Assembly (NCBI RefSeq): GCF_023053635.1
Contig: NC_086176.1
Coordinates: 73,790,536-73,854,535, forward strand
DNA length: 64,000 nucleotides
Origin: Elgaria multicarinata webbii
Lineage: Eukaryota > Chordata > Lepidosauria > Squamata > Anguidae
Reading direction: 5' to 3'
Position 1 is the first letter of the stretch; every line of letters starts with the position of its first letter. This document shows, one piece after another, positions 1 to 12,101 of this stretch. The notes beneath the pieces were generated by a model. That model had not been told where the DNA came from. It worked only from the letters and a program-made list of their open reading frames with translations, and did no database searches. The position numbers and the translations under genes were made by a program.

Positions 1-135
1 GGGAGGGTGCTGTTGCACCATGTCCTGCTTGTGCGTCCCTGGTCGACAGCTGGTTGGCCACTCTGTGAACAGAGTGCTGGACTAGATGGACCCTTGGTCT
101 GATCGACCACAGCTCTTCTTACGTTCTTATATTCT
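1..135 (+). mobile_element. CR1/L3-like LINE 3' end fragment
   Basis: The stretch contains the phrase tggactagatggacccttgg, whose reverse complement also opens the longer LINE fragment near 16.44 kb. It ends in a short TTCTTA-type repeat tail. Both facts fit a 5'-truncated CR1/L3-clade LINE 3' end in + orientation. The element runs off the left edge of the window, so its full length is unknown. No coding part is visible. Confidence 0.5.
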
Positions 136-560
136 TTAAAAAGCTGAATTACTCTTTTTTTCCAAATCCAGACGAGCATCATTCATCGGTCATGTGACTG
201 AATTGAATGGGTGTGGTGCCTTCCTCAGTAAGCACTACTTCATGTCTGATGTCAGTCACCTCCTAGGGAGGAGGCAGACTATTAGCAGTCAAGGTAGAGC
301 TTCAGGTCTCATTCAAAACAGGGAATCACAACAGAAGCAAGGAAGCCGATGACAAATACTTGAGCAAATAGCTTATGAAAGCCCAGCCTCATCTAGCTAT
401 TAGACCATGGCAGGTCAGGAAATTTCACTGACTGTGTGGGTGGAGGATTGTGAAGCCTGCTTGTAATTAGTGAGCTGATTGCATCCAGCCGAAACTCTGC
501 ATCTTCCTAGGCTGCCGCAATTATGATGCCTTTTTATAGTGTCATCATTCCAGATCGGGC
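136..560. other. Intergenic, nothing recognised
   Basis: No convincing coding exon, RNA gene or named repeat is seen. Base composition is ordinary and the short open frames have no recognisable protein features. Confidence 0.5.
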
Positions 561-680
561 GTTCCCAGCCTGGTGCCCTCCAGAGGATTTGGACTACCAT
601 TCAGTGGTGGTGCTAGCTGGATCTGATGGGAATTGTAGGCCAACATCTCTGGAGAGCATTAGGCTGGGGAAGGCTGTTCT
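561..680. repeat. Hairpin MITE-like repeat, family A copy 1
   Basis: One of about nine copies of a 100-140 bp palindromic repeat. The left arm reads like tggtgccctccagaggattt and the right arm returns as its imperfect complement, ending ggctggggaaggct. The copy is diverged. Inverted-repeat structure with no coding capacity fits a MITE; the superfamily is not known to me. Confidence 0.55.
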
Positions 681-1269
681 AGACATGACAAGTCGAAATC
701 TACTGTCAAGTTGTATTTTGTTTTTTAAATGCACTTGACTTGCAGTAGCCCTGTCTTTCTTTCCCTGCTTAATGGGTTGTACATGCAAGGGTTCTCCAAA
801 AAGGGCAGATCCACCTCGTCCCTGGAATGACCTCCTTCAGCAGGAAGTGGGGAGTGATAGATGAACCGGAGAGCTGCTTGCTGAATGGTTGAGCCGAGAC
901 TTCTTACAATTGGTTGTTATCAGCCAATTAGGGCTCTAAGAGCTTCAGGAAATGCTCTCCTTGCTTTCCGCCCTCCCCCAATAAATAAGGTTAGGAGGGT
1001 AAAGGTATGAAATAGGACATTCTCAGTGCCAGCCCTGACCACCCCCATTTGTGGAACACCCTCCAAGTCCTCGAAGAGGTGTGATTACTCCCCACTGTGA
1101 ATAATTTTAAACAAAAGTGAAAGACCTTTTTATTTACAAAAGCATTTGGTTCTGGACTTGTTGGTTTTGGTGTTTTAAATTAGAGTATTATTGTTGTGTT
1201 TTAAATTGTTCAATTGTGATAGTAGGGTTTTATAGTTGCTTTACTGGTATTTGTGTTATTAATATCACA
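681..1269. other. Intergenic, nothing recognised
   Basis: The sequence becomes T-rich around 1130-1260. No exon or named repeat is supported. Confidence 0.45.
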
Positions 1270-1414
1270 AGGACGCAATCCTGTGCATGTTAATATAGTG
1301 TGGGTGTGGGTGTGTAATAGAACAACTGCCAGCATGCACCAACCAGCCATGCGGGCTGGAGAATGCTAGGAGATGTAGGACTCCTTTCTGTCTAAACATG
1401 CACAGGATTGCACT
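1270..1414. repeat. Hairpin repeat, family B (GCAATCCTATGCATG ends), copy 1
   Basis: The left end reads cgcaatcctgtgcatgtt and the right end carries the complement (aaacatgcacaggattgc), with a diverged loop between. The same end motif recurs at 23.6, 32.5 and 36.2 kb. It is a non-coding inverted-repeat element, probably a DNA-transposon MITE. Confidence 0.55.
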
Positions 1415-2372
1415 TATGTGCTGCTTTTGGAGAAGGAGGAAGCATGGGGGCATAAGACAAGCAAGCAAACATACAAAGTAAGCATTGGCCGTAGTTGGGA
1501 GGCAGGATTTGAGCTCCCTTCAGGCAGTAAAATGTCTTTAGCCAGCACTGTTTTCCTTCTTCCCCCACATGCCCAGGAATATTGTGAGCAGTGTGGCCAC
1601 CAAATTTCACCTGGTGGCAAACTTCGAGGCTTTTGCTCGAGTGAAACATGTGAAGAACTTCAAGGGAAATAAAAAAGATGTTCAATAGAGCTAGCAAAAT
1701 TTCTCATAGAGTTTCAGGAAATCAATCCTGTGAGAGACAGAAAACAAAAATGCAGGTTATTAATGAAACTATATGGCGATGGTCCTCTGTTTCTAACCAG
1801 AACTGGACAGGAACTTTTTCTAAAGCAGTTAATAAGAAACAAACAAACTAAACTAAAAGGAACTTGGAATGATAACACTCTCCAGCACCACCAGCACCCT
1901 ATGGATATGTGTCATATCTTCCCCAATCTTTTGCAATTGCCTCTTGAGGGTATCCTATTGCATCAACATGAAAAATTCTGTTGATAAAAATGCCAGCTTT
2001 CAAAAGCAATTATTGCACACACTGCGAGAAGCAAAAGTTCAGTTGGTAAAAATGAAAAGTAACTTCACATTTTTGCTGTTGTTCAAGGTTAAAAGTTGAG
2101 TGGGGAGGGGACTTAAAGTCTAAGGGTAGATAAAGATTACTTTTGTCAATTTTTGATAGAATTTGTTATTGTGGAGAGGAATTAATCCCAGTCAACTGCA
2201 GGAGAGAGATCATCTTGAAAGATATACTAATCCTCTGTAAACTGTGTTTTACTTATTATAAACTAGTGTTTTGTCCACTGAAAAAGAAATCCAGTTTCTC
2301 CTCTCACAAATCATACAAATTAAATACATTTTTATATGTAACTGGGTATAATAAATTTCATTAATTTCATTT
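1415..2372. other. Intergenic, nothing recognised
   Basis: AT-rich in its second half. Open frames of up to about 84 codons occur but have no domain, no splice-site context and no similarity I recognise, so no gene is called. Confidence 0.45.
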
Positions 2373-2515
2373 TTATCCCACATTTCCTAAAAAGAGATTC
2401 AGGATGACATTCAGAGTTCTTCCACCCCTTTTATCTTCCGAACAACCTTGTGAGGTAGGTTAGGAGACAGTGCCTGCCCTAATATCACGTAGGGAGTTTT
2501 GTGGCTGAGTCAGAA
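2373..2515 (-). mobile_element. tRNA-type SINE, 3' body
   Basis: Read on the minus strand, this contains the amniote SINE phrase cctaacctacctcacaaggt, then a GATAAAA-rich segment, and ends in gtgggataaaaat. The same phrases occur in the SINE copies at 18.8, 24.1-24.7 and 29.9-30.4 kb. The 5' tRNA-like promoter half is poorly kept here. Confidence 0.55.
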
Positions 2516-2540
2516 TGTTAACTTGGATTGACCTAATCCT

Positions 2541-2653
2541 GACCTGGTGCCCTCCAGAAGTGTTGAACTGCAATTCCCATCATTCCCAGCCAGCATGGTC
2601 ACTGGGAGTTGCAGTCCAACACATCTGAAGGACACTAGGTAGGGGAAAGATTG
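2541..2653. repeat. Hairpin MITE-like repeat, family A copy 2
   Basis: Arms: gacctggtgccctccagaag on the left; catctgaaggacactaggta on the right. These are inverted complements around a cattcccagccagcatgg centre. Confidence 0.6.
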
Positions 2654-2892
2654 TTTCGGCTGACACTTTTGCATAATTATCAGGATTCACATTTCCTAAG
2701 AAGGTGACAGTATTCCTTTTTTTCTCTAGAGAAGAGTCGGTAGAGGAGGAAGGGTTTAGAAGTTGTGAGTCAGGTATTAGGAAGAAGAGCAGAAACCAAT
2801 AGTTATTAAACTGGGACAGGAAGTTGTGTGGTGCAATGAAAGTTCTTTCTAATGTCAGCTGAAGCCTCTGCCCTGCCCTGTGAATACCAGAA

Positions 2893-2923
<31 letters not shown>

Positions 2924-4365
2924 TATTAGGTGACTTCTACTGCTGGATTCTTTAGACCTGATCACAGTTTGTTCACTGATTCACTCTTAGTGTGGAAACA
3001 AAGCCCTATGAGGAAAGACTTTGGCCATGGCTAGGCCTATATCCCGGGATTGTCCTCATGCAATTAATTACTTAGCTTTTTAAAAAAATATATACAGAAT
3101 AATATATATAAAGAAAATCTGATGTACATATAATTTTATTGTCCTCAGGATGATTTCACCCAGATGCTGCCTACAAGTTGAAGGAGGAGCATAAAGACTA
3201 ATTCTATCATCTAACTGCCAGGTCAGGACAAGATCCATTTTTAGTTAAGGCTGAGGATGCGTCCAGACCTACCATTAACCAGAGTGAGACAACCATTCCA
3301 GCCAGCAGAGTTGGGTATCATGAAAGGGCAGCAAATTGTCTGTTATTTAATTTATTTCTGTATTTTTTATGCCAGGGAAGGTGAAAGATGTTTTGGGGGG
3401 TTTCTGTCTCTGTATCCAAAATAACTCGCCTGGGCTTGTCGCTCTTTTGAGTGAACAGTATTGACTCCATTTTGAGACACAGCAAATAAGCCAGGCGTCT
3501 TCATCCCCAGCTTTAGCAAAGGTGGGAGAAAGGCTAAGGAATGGGGTTGAAAGTGCTCATGTAAGACTAGACCAAGCAATTTAGTTTCTAATGGACTTCC
3601 TAAAATGCATCCCCTAAAGGTAACTGTGGGGGTAAAACCTGAGCAAAACATGAATGTGTTGGATAGGAAGAGTGTTATTTGCTAAGGACCTGGTCAACTA
3701 CCTGCAATGTGCTATTGTTGCATTCCAGCCTTGACGTTCCTAGTTAAGGCAGTCATTAGCGTGAAAGGTCATCTTTCATAAACAGAATGTAGATAGTTAA
3801 GAAGGACCCAGTTGGATGTTTGTTTCCACTCAGTACAGCCATCATCCCTAAGCATGCTCTTTTGTTATATGCGATGAAGCTTGGTCTTTATCCCATAGCA
3901 AGTAGCACCATTTCTAGTGCCTGGCTAGAATGTCAGAGTTGTGACATTCACGGCCTTTCTCTGAACTGTATAAGAAGAACCCACAGGTTCGGGAAGCCAG
4001 AATCCCCCTCTTCCCAGAGGCATGGACCAGGCTGTTGAAAATCACTGGGTAACTCACCCTTAAGTGTAGGTGCCATGCTGCTGCTGCATCACTCAGCTCT
4101 CTGCTCCCAGAGGAAAGGCTCTATGCTAAAATCACTGAAGGACCAGCCTCCTTCCCAGTGAAATCAGTAGGCTTCTTGCTTGCCAGAGGAAAGTGCCACC
4201 ATTGGGTGCCTTGCCTCCCCTAGGCTTCCTGCTTTCCTTCCTCTTCACCTGAGACCAGGAGTTACAACGCCTTCTAGTTCTTGTCTGCAGGAAAGGGCTT
4301 CAGCCCAGGGAAAGATATTTGTGTGCTTCAAGTCTCGGAAAGACTCCTCCTCGTGGTCTCAAAAT
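2654..4365. other. Intergenic with minor repeats
   Basis: Contains a short ATT microsatellite at about 2891-2928. At 3023-3060 there is half of the family C hairpin repeat (ccatggctaggcctatatcc; compare 43.88 and 61.42 kb). Between 3060 and 4365 nothing else is recognised; no exon is supported. Confidence 0.45.
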
Positions 4366-4655
4366 CTTCTGGATCATCCCAGAGTGCAGGACACGGAATA
4401 ATGGGCTCAATTTACAGGAAGCCAGATTCCATCTGGATATCAGGAAAAACTTCCTGACTGTTAGAGCAGTACAACAATGGAACCAGTTACCTAGGGAGAT
4501 TGTGGGCTCCCATACACTAGAGGCCTTCAAGAGGCAGCTGGACAACCATCTGTCAGGGATGCTTTAAGGTGGATTCCTGCACTGAGTAGGGGGTTGGACG
4601 CGATGGCCTTATAGGCCCCTTCCAACTCTACTATTCTATGATTCTATTATACTTT
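4366..4655 (+). mobile_element. CR1 LINE 3' end
   Basis: The frame encodes the end of the CR1 reverse transcriptase ORF, including CRTRNNGLNLQEARFHLDIR and LPREIVGSHTLEAFKRQLDN. It is followed by the CR1 3' UTR (ggttggacgcgatggcctta) and the diagnostic ATTCTATG-type octamer tail at about 4633-4650. The copy is severely 5' truncated, as is normal for CR1. Confidence 0.88.
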
Positions 4656-6229
4656 TCAATCTGGAGCTCAGCTTCACCAAGAATAGAGCTAATTTCCCCA
4701 TCAAGGTGTATCGCCAAATGTTATAAGTGTTAAGTTCATTTGCTGAGCTAATTCTCCCAACATCAGCCTGACTTTGTGAATCTCAGTAAACCTCAATAAA
4801 TGTGCCAGTATCCTCTCCAACAGTGTCTTGAGTCTGAATCTCTTTGGATGGGAATTGCCTTCCTAGCCATTGACACTGTCTTTGCCATTGTCTAAAGGTT
4901 CCTTATAAGCAGGTGTGTGAGTCTTGTAGGACTGTGTATATGTTGGTTCATGGATCACTTAACAGGACTTTTACTTTGGCCACAGGGTGGACGGCTCCTG
5001 CCTCAGGTGGCAAAATATCTTGGGCCAGACATGGTTCCTAGAACTAGCAAACAAAATACTGTGTAGCTATTCCATCTTTTTTTCCTTAACATTTTTTTTT
5101 CTGGTAAGAAAAAGGATGAAAGAAATGATGAGAAACATGGATCAGATACTAACTGAAAAGGACAATGTCTGAACACCCCCTCCCCTAAAATCCTATTAAT
5201 GAGGTAGTGCAATTGCACAATAAAAGTCTCATCTGGAAACACCCTGAGCTATAAAAGCAAACTCTATTGTCCAATCAAGCACATTCCCGCTCTAGGGTAA
5301 TAACAGGAAGCTGCTGTAGAAAATCAACAGGAAGCTGCTGTAGAAAATCAATCTTTGTGAAAAGCAACCTTATTGGGCTGGCAATTTATTATATCTACTA
5401 TTTTTGATAGCTCATCTTCCAGGAATGGAGCAGTAAGTTAGGGGAGGGAATCTAATAATGTTTGGATTTCTCCAGTCTAACTTGAAAATAAACATACACT
5501 GAGCAGCTGCACCATTCATGACCTGGGGATTCTTCCAGGGTTCTACACTCATATTCCATTTTATTATAAAAACACATTACATGTATTCAGAGGGAGAAAC
5601 GAGGGATTGTCATCTTTCTTTTTATACATCACTGGCACTTGTGGTTGTCCACTGGCTACCTACATCTTCTTTATTTATCATTCCACTGCTGTATAAAGAG
5701 AAGAGCCGTCTGACTGGCCTCTGGCGGGTCAGTAACAGGAAATAGCATGTGTGTGATTCACAGTTCTATGAAGACTTCTTAAACACAGTGTATAGCCATC
5801 TCAGCTTCCCTAAAGAATTTAAACTGAACAAATTAAATTACCCAGGATGCAACAAGACCACATTTCTAGAGTTGGTCCTGAGGGGAATCATACTAGCTTC
5901 TGGTGCTTTTCATTTCCTCCAGTAGAGTGCATGCTTTGCTTTCACGTCTTACCACAAAACAGTACCTTCAGGAGCTGATGGTGAACTAAGAAGATGCCAA
6001 GGCCTTGTTTTGATACTGACTCACAGAGAAGAGAGTTGCGGTCTTAGCAACACATCCTGCACCATCTAGAATTTCTTGCCTAGTTTTCCTTCCTTTTCCC
6101 CCTATAGCAGCAAAATGTATAGTGGGTAGTAATTTTAGACTCTGCACTAATGGTTGTACTGGGTGGCAGGGGTGGTGAGGAGCTCTATGTATTGCTCTAT
6201 GTATTGCTTCACTTGCTTCAAATGGATGG
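4656..6229. other. Intergenic, nothing recognised
   Basis: A 26-bp unit (aacaggaagctgctgtagaa and following bases) is tandemly duplicated at about 5303-5353. No gene or named element is supported. Confidence 0.45.
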
Positions 6230-6750
6230 AGGCCGCGTTACCTTTCCCTCACCTGAAGTCGTCCCAGCTTGGCTTTGGCTGGGTGGGATGCTGCGGTTGG
6301 GAGAGCAGGTGTGCCCGGACACCAGAACGTTGAACCGTCCGTTCGCACACACACACCCACAGCGTCCTGGCTTGGCTTTGGCTGGGCGGGCCCAGCTGAA
6401 GCCAAGCCAGGATGCTGGGGGAGGGGGTGTGGTCGGACGGCTCCTCGTTCTGACGTCCAGCGCGTGCCGGAAGTCAGAACGTGGAGCCATCCGCCCGCCT
6501 GCCCCCAGCATCCCGGCTTGGCTTCGGCTGGGCAGTGGCCCAGCTGAAGCCAATCCAGGGACGCTGGGGTGGGGGGGCGGAAGGGCGGCTTCGGAATAGT
6601 GCGCCCAGAAGCTGCCCTCGCTCGGCAGCTCCCAGAGCAGCTCTGGGAGTGGGAGGGCGACTTCTGGGCACAGTGTTCGGCGCCCCCTTACCTTGGCACT
6701 CTAGGCGGCCACCTGACTGGCCTCTATGGCAGCGCCGGCCCTGACAAAGC
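6230..6750. repeat. GC-rich island of inverted and direct repeats
   Basis: This block is strikingly GC-rich against AT-rich flanks. The unit cttggctttggctgggcggg recurs three times (about 6270, 6372, 6520). Its near complement, cagctgaagccaagccagga and the like, lies just downstream of the last two. Phrases around gtcagaacgtggagccatcc are also repeated. Frames up to 149 codons are open here on both strands, as expected of GC-rich repeats, and none looks like a protein. It could be a GC-rich non-autonomous DNA element or a compound minisatellite; a CpG-island promoter is less likely because no gene follows. Confidence 0.5.
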
Positions 6751-7153
6751 CCTGAACAGGCCAAGATGCATGGCTGGTGATCTGTCTTTAGCTTAATGAT
6801 GGGTCACAAATACAAGTTGTGTGAGCCCGTTCTAAATGCCATGCCTTGAGACAGTCCAATTCATCTGAGCTGATAGTGCTAGCACTGGAAGCCATTTGTA
6901 AGGAAGTGTATTATAAGTTACCTTTTATTTATTTTTAAAGACAGGATTTTTTTTTTAAAGTATACAAATGAGATTATGAATCATTGGTGAAGGTTAGGCT
7001 ATGACTAACAATGCATCCTTAGATGTGGTTGACAGAATCACTCCATAAACCCAAGAAAACACCCTTTCTCAGTATGCCAGTCTTACTGGTTGCTGAGGTT
7101 GTGACATCTCCCAACTGTGATTTATATGTTAATACTTATATGTCTGTACTCTA
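6751..7153. other. Intergenic, nothing recognised
   Basis: Ordinary AT-rich sequence with no supported exon or repeat. Confidence 0.4.
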
Positions 7154-7290
7154 GGGATGGGCAGAAGGTAGATATCCAATTACTTTGGACTTCATTTCCC
7201 AGAAGTCCTTGCTTGCCTGGCCAATGGTCAGGAATGCTGGAAGTTGAAGTCTAAAATATCTGGAGCTCTTAATTTCTGTCCACCCCTGCA
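7154..7290. repeat. Hairpin MITE-like repeat, family A variant, copy 3
   Basis: The outer arms ggatgggcag and ctgtccacccctg face each other. Inner arms include tttggacttcatttcccaga and its imperfect complement ggaagttgaagtctaaaata. Confidence 0.5.
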
Positions 7291-7624
7291 GTACTCAACA
7301 CATTCCCATTGATCCCATGGTGCATGTGAAACATCAGTAACTGATGCACACTAGTACTGTTAAGATTTGTCATTTATGTGCTGGGCTCTGTGAAATTTTG
7401 CAATTGCACAGCACAAGCACAAAGATTGTTCCCGGATGCAAAGTTTGTCATTCTGAAGATACTAGTTCCCCACCCTTTTTTTAAAAAAGCACATATTTCT
7501 AGCTCTTCTACCCATAATTAAAGTCTTGAGCATGTGTGGGAAATGCCTGGAGAAATCACAGAAGATGGGGATGAGGAAAGAAGAAGGAAGAAGGAAGCGA
7601 GGATGTCTAGAGGTCAGCAAGTTA
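7291..7624. other. Intergenic, nothing recognised
   Basis: Contains a purine-rich GAAGAAGGAAGAAGGAAG stretch near 7577-7600. Nothing else noted. Confidence 0.4.
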
Positions 7625-7740
7625 AGTCTTTGATAAATCAGCCCTGAAGCTCAGTAGCCTGAGAAGGTTGTTGTGGAGATAAAAACAAGGAGGATAAAAA
7701 CAGCTCCTTGGAAGAAAGGCAGAATGTAAATATAATACAT
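7625..7740 (+). mobile_element. SINE 3' end fragment
   Basis: It carries gaaggttgttgtggagataa followed by a ctccttggaagaaaggcaga phrase, the 3' body of the tRNA-type SINE family seen elsewhere in the window. The promoter half is missing. Confidence 0.45.
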
Positions 7741-9284
7741 ATATAATTTAATTTGTAAAGCAGGATTGGGGAAATCGTTTTGGGCCAGATTGCCACTGAG
7801 AGATGCGTGTCAGCAATGGGTGTGGCTGGTGTCCAAAGTCCCGCCCTACTCTCTGTCTCGCACGTTCCACACAGACACACCATTCGGACCTAAGAAATTC
7901 AAAAACAGCAAGATAATAAAGAAAGCCAATGGACTCTGACTTAATTTCTATGTCTGCTCATTACAAAAAATGAACATGGACTGAACACGTGCAAGACTTA
8001 TGGAGAGCTCTGTCATGCTCCTGGATCTCATTTAAAAAATGCTTTATAATGAGCTTTTATAAAATGCTTTATACTGTAAGGCGCTCGCCCTCCTGCAATG
8101 ATGTGGTAAATCAGGAACTAGATAGGTGATGGAGCTTTCAGACAGCCACATCATCTCCTGGAGCAATCTAAGTTGAAATAAGAAGTGGCTGTGCAAGTTG
8201 GCATGGAATTCTGTGGCATGTTTTACAAATGATGCCTCAGCCAAGTGGCTAATTTACCATAATAGCAGGGGAAGACATGCCTTGCGATGATTCAGCTACA
8301 CCTACTGTAAGAACAGCCTTGCGGAGTGTCCTTCTACTAGCCCATTATTCTGTTTCCAGCAGTGGTGAGCCAATTGCTTTCAGATACTCCAGCGGCAGAA
8401 CATGAAGACATGAACCCCCGCTTGTCTTTTCCCCACAGTACACTGTGACTTCAAACACAGAGATTCTGTTTAGCCATTATGGCTACTAGCCAATGATAGA
8501 CCATTGTTATGATCAATTTGTCTAATGCGCTTTTCAATGTATCTAAGGGTCAAACGACACATGATGTTAAATGCATCATTAAGTCAATTTAAAAAAAAAC
8601 GGGTGGGGGGGAGATTTTCATTGGGAATGCAGCACAAGGAGGGGAGATGTAACTCTCAGCTGCAATCCTGACTAATAATCGCCTCTCCTCCTGTTAGGAA
8701 AAAGTGTGCCAGTGGGAACTTTTTTCCTAAGGCTAATAGCAGGATGCACTAATGGTGGCTGCAATTTCCAAAAGGTTTGGAAATGGTGCATTTCCTCTTT
8801 CCACACTGGCTGCTGGCTGCCATTAGCACAATAAGGGGAAATGCGCAATTTCACCAGCTTTGGGAAATCGCATGTTTCCCTCCCCCCTGTGTCAATGGGG
8901 GCCTTAAAAGAATAGGGTCATGTACAGGTTGGCCCTAGGGCATAATGCCGAATCTGTGAATATTTTTCACATGTGATCTATGTAAAATTGCTGTCTAAGG
9001 TGGGATCTAACAGAGGCACAGTGGGTGCTGTGGTCCACCCATTGCTTTCCACTATAATAGCTAAAGATAGAACCTCCTAGTATCCCAGTGATTTCCAAAG
9101 CAGAGGACAACAAAGGACTTCTGTCTTCAACTTCATTATGGCTTTGCTTTCCTTTATAATGAAGGCTTTTCTCAAGATGGCCACTATTAGAGGTGGACTA
9201 ACTGGATGTGGATCTGATCCATCAAGGTGATTCTTACGTTCATATTTATAGACACACATTCCTGCCTTAAGTAGCCTTCCACTA
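7741..9284. other. Intergenic; possible non-autonomous DNA element at about 8546-8900
   Basis: Most of the stretch shows nothing. Between about 8546 and 8900 the sequence has a simple pyrimidine/purine patchwork with several local inverted repeats (for example gtgccagtgggaac and gcgcaatttc near gaaatgcgcaat). This suggests an old DNA element, but no clean terminal repeat could be fixed. Confidence 0.3.
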
Positions 9285-9480
9285 AAGCAGGGTTGTTGAA
9301 CCTCAGGTCTGTGGGGCAAATCTGGCCTACTTAGGGTTCCCCAAATTGCCAGGCCTCCTCCCCACAGCCACAGCCCCTTTCCCTCAACTACTTGGTGTTT
9401 TCCCAGCGTTTGTGCAATTTCTTCCCATTCTGAAAGCTTGAACTGCCTCTGCTAAGGCTTAGTGACTAGCAGGAAAAGTT
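9285..9480. repeat. Dispersed repeat, Charlie-like (hAT) fragment
   Basis: The segment shares an ordered set of phrases with 30120-30370, for example gaaagcttgaactgcctctg here against aaaagcttgaaatgcctccc there, and the start gttgaacctcaggtctgtgg. Its left end resembles the CAGGGGTG-type ends of hAT/Charlie elements. Similarity is partial, so the family name is tentative. Confidence 0.4.
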
Positions 9481-10434
9481 GTGAGTAGAAATAGGCTGGT
9501 ATTTCAGTGCTGCCCCTTTGACCTTCAGCTCCACCCAACACTCCAATGTCATCGTCCCCCACCCCAAGAGCTTCTCCGAAATTGAATTTGGCTGTTGGGA
9601 CAATTCAGGAACCGGCTCCAGAACTTCCTCTGTTCACCATAGCAAAATGGTAGGATTTATTATTGTGCCAATGGCAGTGTGGCAATTCATGTTTTTAAAA
9701 GGTGCACCCTGTCTTTGCTCTGCTTCCAGCAATCTACTATCTAAATTAGATGCACAGCAGTGACTATATTTTAACATGAGGATTCTTTATTATTTCTGTC
9801 CACCAAAGCATAATTAGTGACTACGTTGGAAAAGAGAAAAACCAAAACAATCCTCATTTATATTTCACTGTTTCTCTTCTAGCCAATGCCCCTGCCTAAT
9901 GCTGGAGCAAGTGATGTTGTTTGTCATAGGAGCCAAGCAAGAGGGATCTTCTGACTCAGCTGTATATATTCAAATCAGAATGCAGGTTAAATGTGTTGAT
10001 TCCATCACTTCCAAATCCTGATCCAAAAAAAGTCCGGCAGCTGTTCAAAAAATTTCTGTTCTCTTGACAAGTCATTCTGACATGAAGGAGCATGTCTGCA
10101 AAACTCCCAGGGCTTCCTTAAAGTGGCGCTGGGCAACTGGAGAACGTTCACAAAACATGAGCCACAAAGGGGCGGGGCATGGTATGGTGGAAGTCTCAGC
10201 AACAAAACCCTGTGTTGCATTGGCTGTAAGTAGTAGTCAATCAGAAACAAGGGGCTTTAAATGTGTCTGTTATTGGACTGTTTTATTGGAACACACACAC
10301 ACTTTCATTTACTCTACTGGACATGGATGTTATATAGAGCCATTTATTTACATTGTGCTTTATAGAAGCACATAGCCCCCCCCCAAAAGACAGGTCTCTC
10401 TCTCTCTCCAGAAACCTACAATCTAAACTTAGAT
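9481..10434. other. Intergenic, nothing recognised
   Basis: No supported exon or named repeat. Short CA and CT runs occur just downstream near 10292-10410. Confidence 0.4.
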
Positions 10435-10568
10435 CAGGGATGGGGAACATGTGGCCCTCCAGATGTTGTTGGACTCTAACTCCCATCATCCCTCACCATT
10501 GGCTCGGCTGCCTAGGGTTGATGGGAGTTACAGTCTAACAACATCTGAAGAGCCACATGTTCCCCCAC
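10435..10568. repeat. Hairpin MITE-like repeat, family A copy 4 (best preserved)
   Basis: Left arm ggggaacatgtggccctcca then gatgttgttggac. Right arm gtctaacaacatctgaagag then ccacatgttccccc, close to a full complement. The centre holds ttgatgggagttacagtc against actctaactcccatcatccc. This copy defines the family. Confidence 0.7.
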
Positions 10569-10872
10569 AACTGACTTAGATCAACATTTGAATCATTCCT
10601 TTTTGCATCTTTGGATCAGCTTGAACATTTACTTGCAGGCATAGACTTATGTCAGTTTCCAAACACTTGCAGATTTTTATGTGGGGTGGGTGGGTGGAAT
10701 CTTACATATCTCTCTATATGGTCAGATTTCAACATATTTGCATTTTTAGAAATGCCACACCCAGTGTATTCTTCTACTGTAAAAAGTACCATATTCCCAA
10801 GAAGAGAACCTAGAATCAGTTTAAAATTGGGCAATTTAATATACATTGTAAGTTTTCAGGATCGGAGCTATG
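10569..10872. other. Intergenic, nothing recognised
   Basis: AT-rich filler between a hairpin repeat and a CR1 element. No exon is supported. Confidence 0.4.
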
Positions 10873-12101
10873 CATAGAATCATAGAATAGTAGAGTTGGA
10901 AGGTGCCTAAAAGGCCATCGAGTCCAACCCCCTGCTCAATGCAGGAATCCATCCTACAGCATACTTGACAGATGGTTGTCCAGCTGCCTCTTGGATGCCC
11001 ACAACCTCCCTAGGTAACTGGTTCCATTGTCGTACTGCTCTAACAGTCAGGAAGTTTTTTCCTGATGTCCAGCTGGAATCTGACTTCCTGTAACTTGAGC
11101 CCGTTATTCCGTGTCCTGCACTCTGGGAGGATCGAGAAGAGATCCTGGCCCTCCTCTGTGTGACAACCTTTTAAGTATTTGAAGAGTGCTATCATGTCTC
11201 CCCTCAATCTTTTCTTCTCCAGGCTAAACATGCCCAGTTCTTTCAGACTCTCTTCATAGGGCTTTGTTTCCAGACCCCTGATCATCCTGGTTGCCCACCT
11301 CTGAACACGCTCCAGCTTGTCTGCCTCCTTCTTGAAGTGTAGTGCCCAGAACTGGATGCAATACTCCAGATGAGGCCTAACCAGGGCCAAATAGAGAGGA
11401 ACCAGTACCTCATGTGATTTGGAAGCTATACTTCTATTAATGCAGCCCAAAATAGCATTTGCCTTTCTTGCAGCCATATCGCACTGTTGGCTCATATTCA
11501 GCTTGTGATCTACAACAATTCCAAGATCCTTCTCGTTTGTAGTATTGCTGAGCCAAGTATCTCCCATCTTGTAACTGTGCATTTGGTTTCTATTTCCTAG
11601 ATGTAGAACTTGGCATTTATCCCTATTAAATTTCATTCTGTTGTTTTCAGCCCAGCACTCCAGCCTATCAAGATCACTTTGAAGTTTATTTCTGTCTCCC
11701 AGGGTATTAGCTATCCCACCCAATTTTGTGTCATCTGCAAATTTGAAAAGCATTCCCTGCACCTCCTCGTCCAAATCATTAATAAAAATGTTGAAAACCA
11801 CTGGGCCCAGGACTGAGCCCTGTGGTACCCCATTCGTTACCTCCCCCCAGTTTGAGAAGGTTCTGTTGATAAGCACTCTTTGAGTCCGATTCTGTAGCCA
11901 ACTGTGAATCCACCTAATAGTTGTTCCATCTAGCCCACTTTTAGCTAGTTTGTTAATCAGAATATCATGGGGCACTTTGTCAAAAGCTTTGCTGAAGTCA
12001 AGATATATTACGTCCATAGCATTCCCACAGTCCACAAGGGAGGTTACCCGATCAAAAAATGAGATCAAATTAGTCTGACAGGATTTGTTCCAGACCATTC
12101 A
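10873..12101 (-). mobile_element. Young CR1 LINE, 5'-truncated, with open RT frame
   Basis: On the minus strand a continuous 352-codon frame (12098-11040) encodes the C-terminal two thirds of a CR1-clade reverse transcriptase. It includes DVIYLDFSKAFDKVPHDIL, then NGVPQGSVLGPVVFNIFIND, the catalytic FADD (KFADDTKLGG), and the thumb and C-terminal region ending LQEVRFQLDIRKKLPDC. The 3' UTR follows and ends in the CR1 octamer tail (catagaatcatagaatag on the + strand). Endonuclease and ORF1 are missing, so this is a normal 5'-truncated insertion. An undisturbed 1-kb frame means little decay and a recent insertion. It cannot move by itself. Confidence 0.93.

Noticed and set aside
6150-6764. Open frames of 87-149 codons on both strands
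   Set aside because: They cover the GC-rich inverted repeats and mirror each other; no domain, start context or splice site supports a gene.
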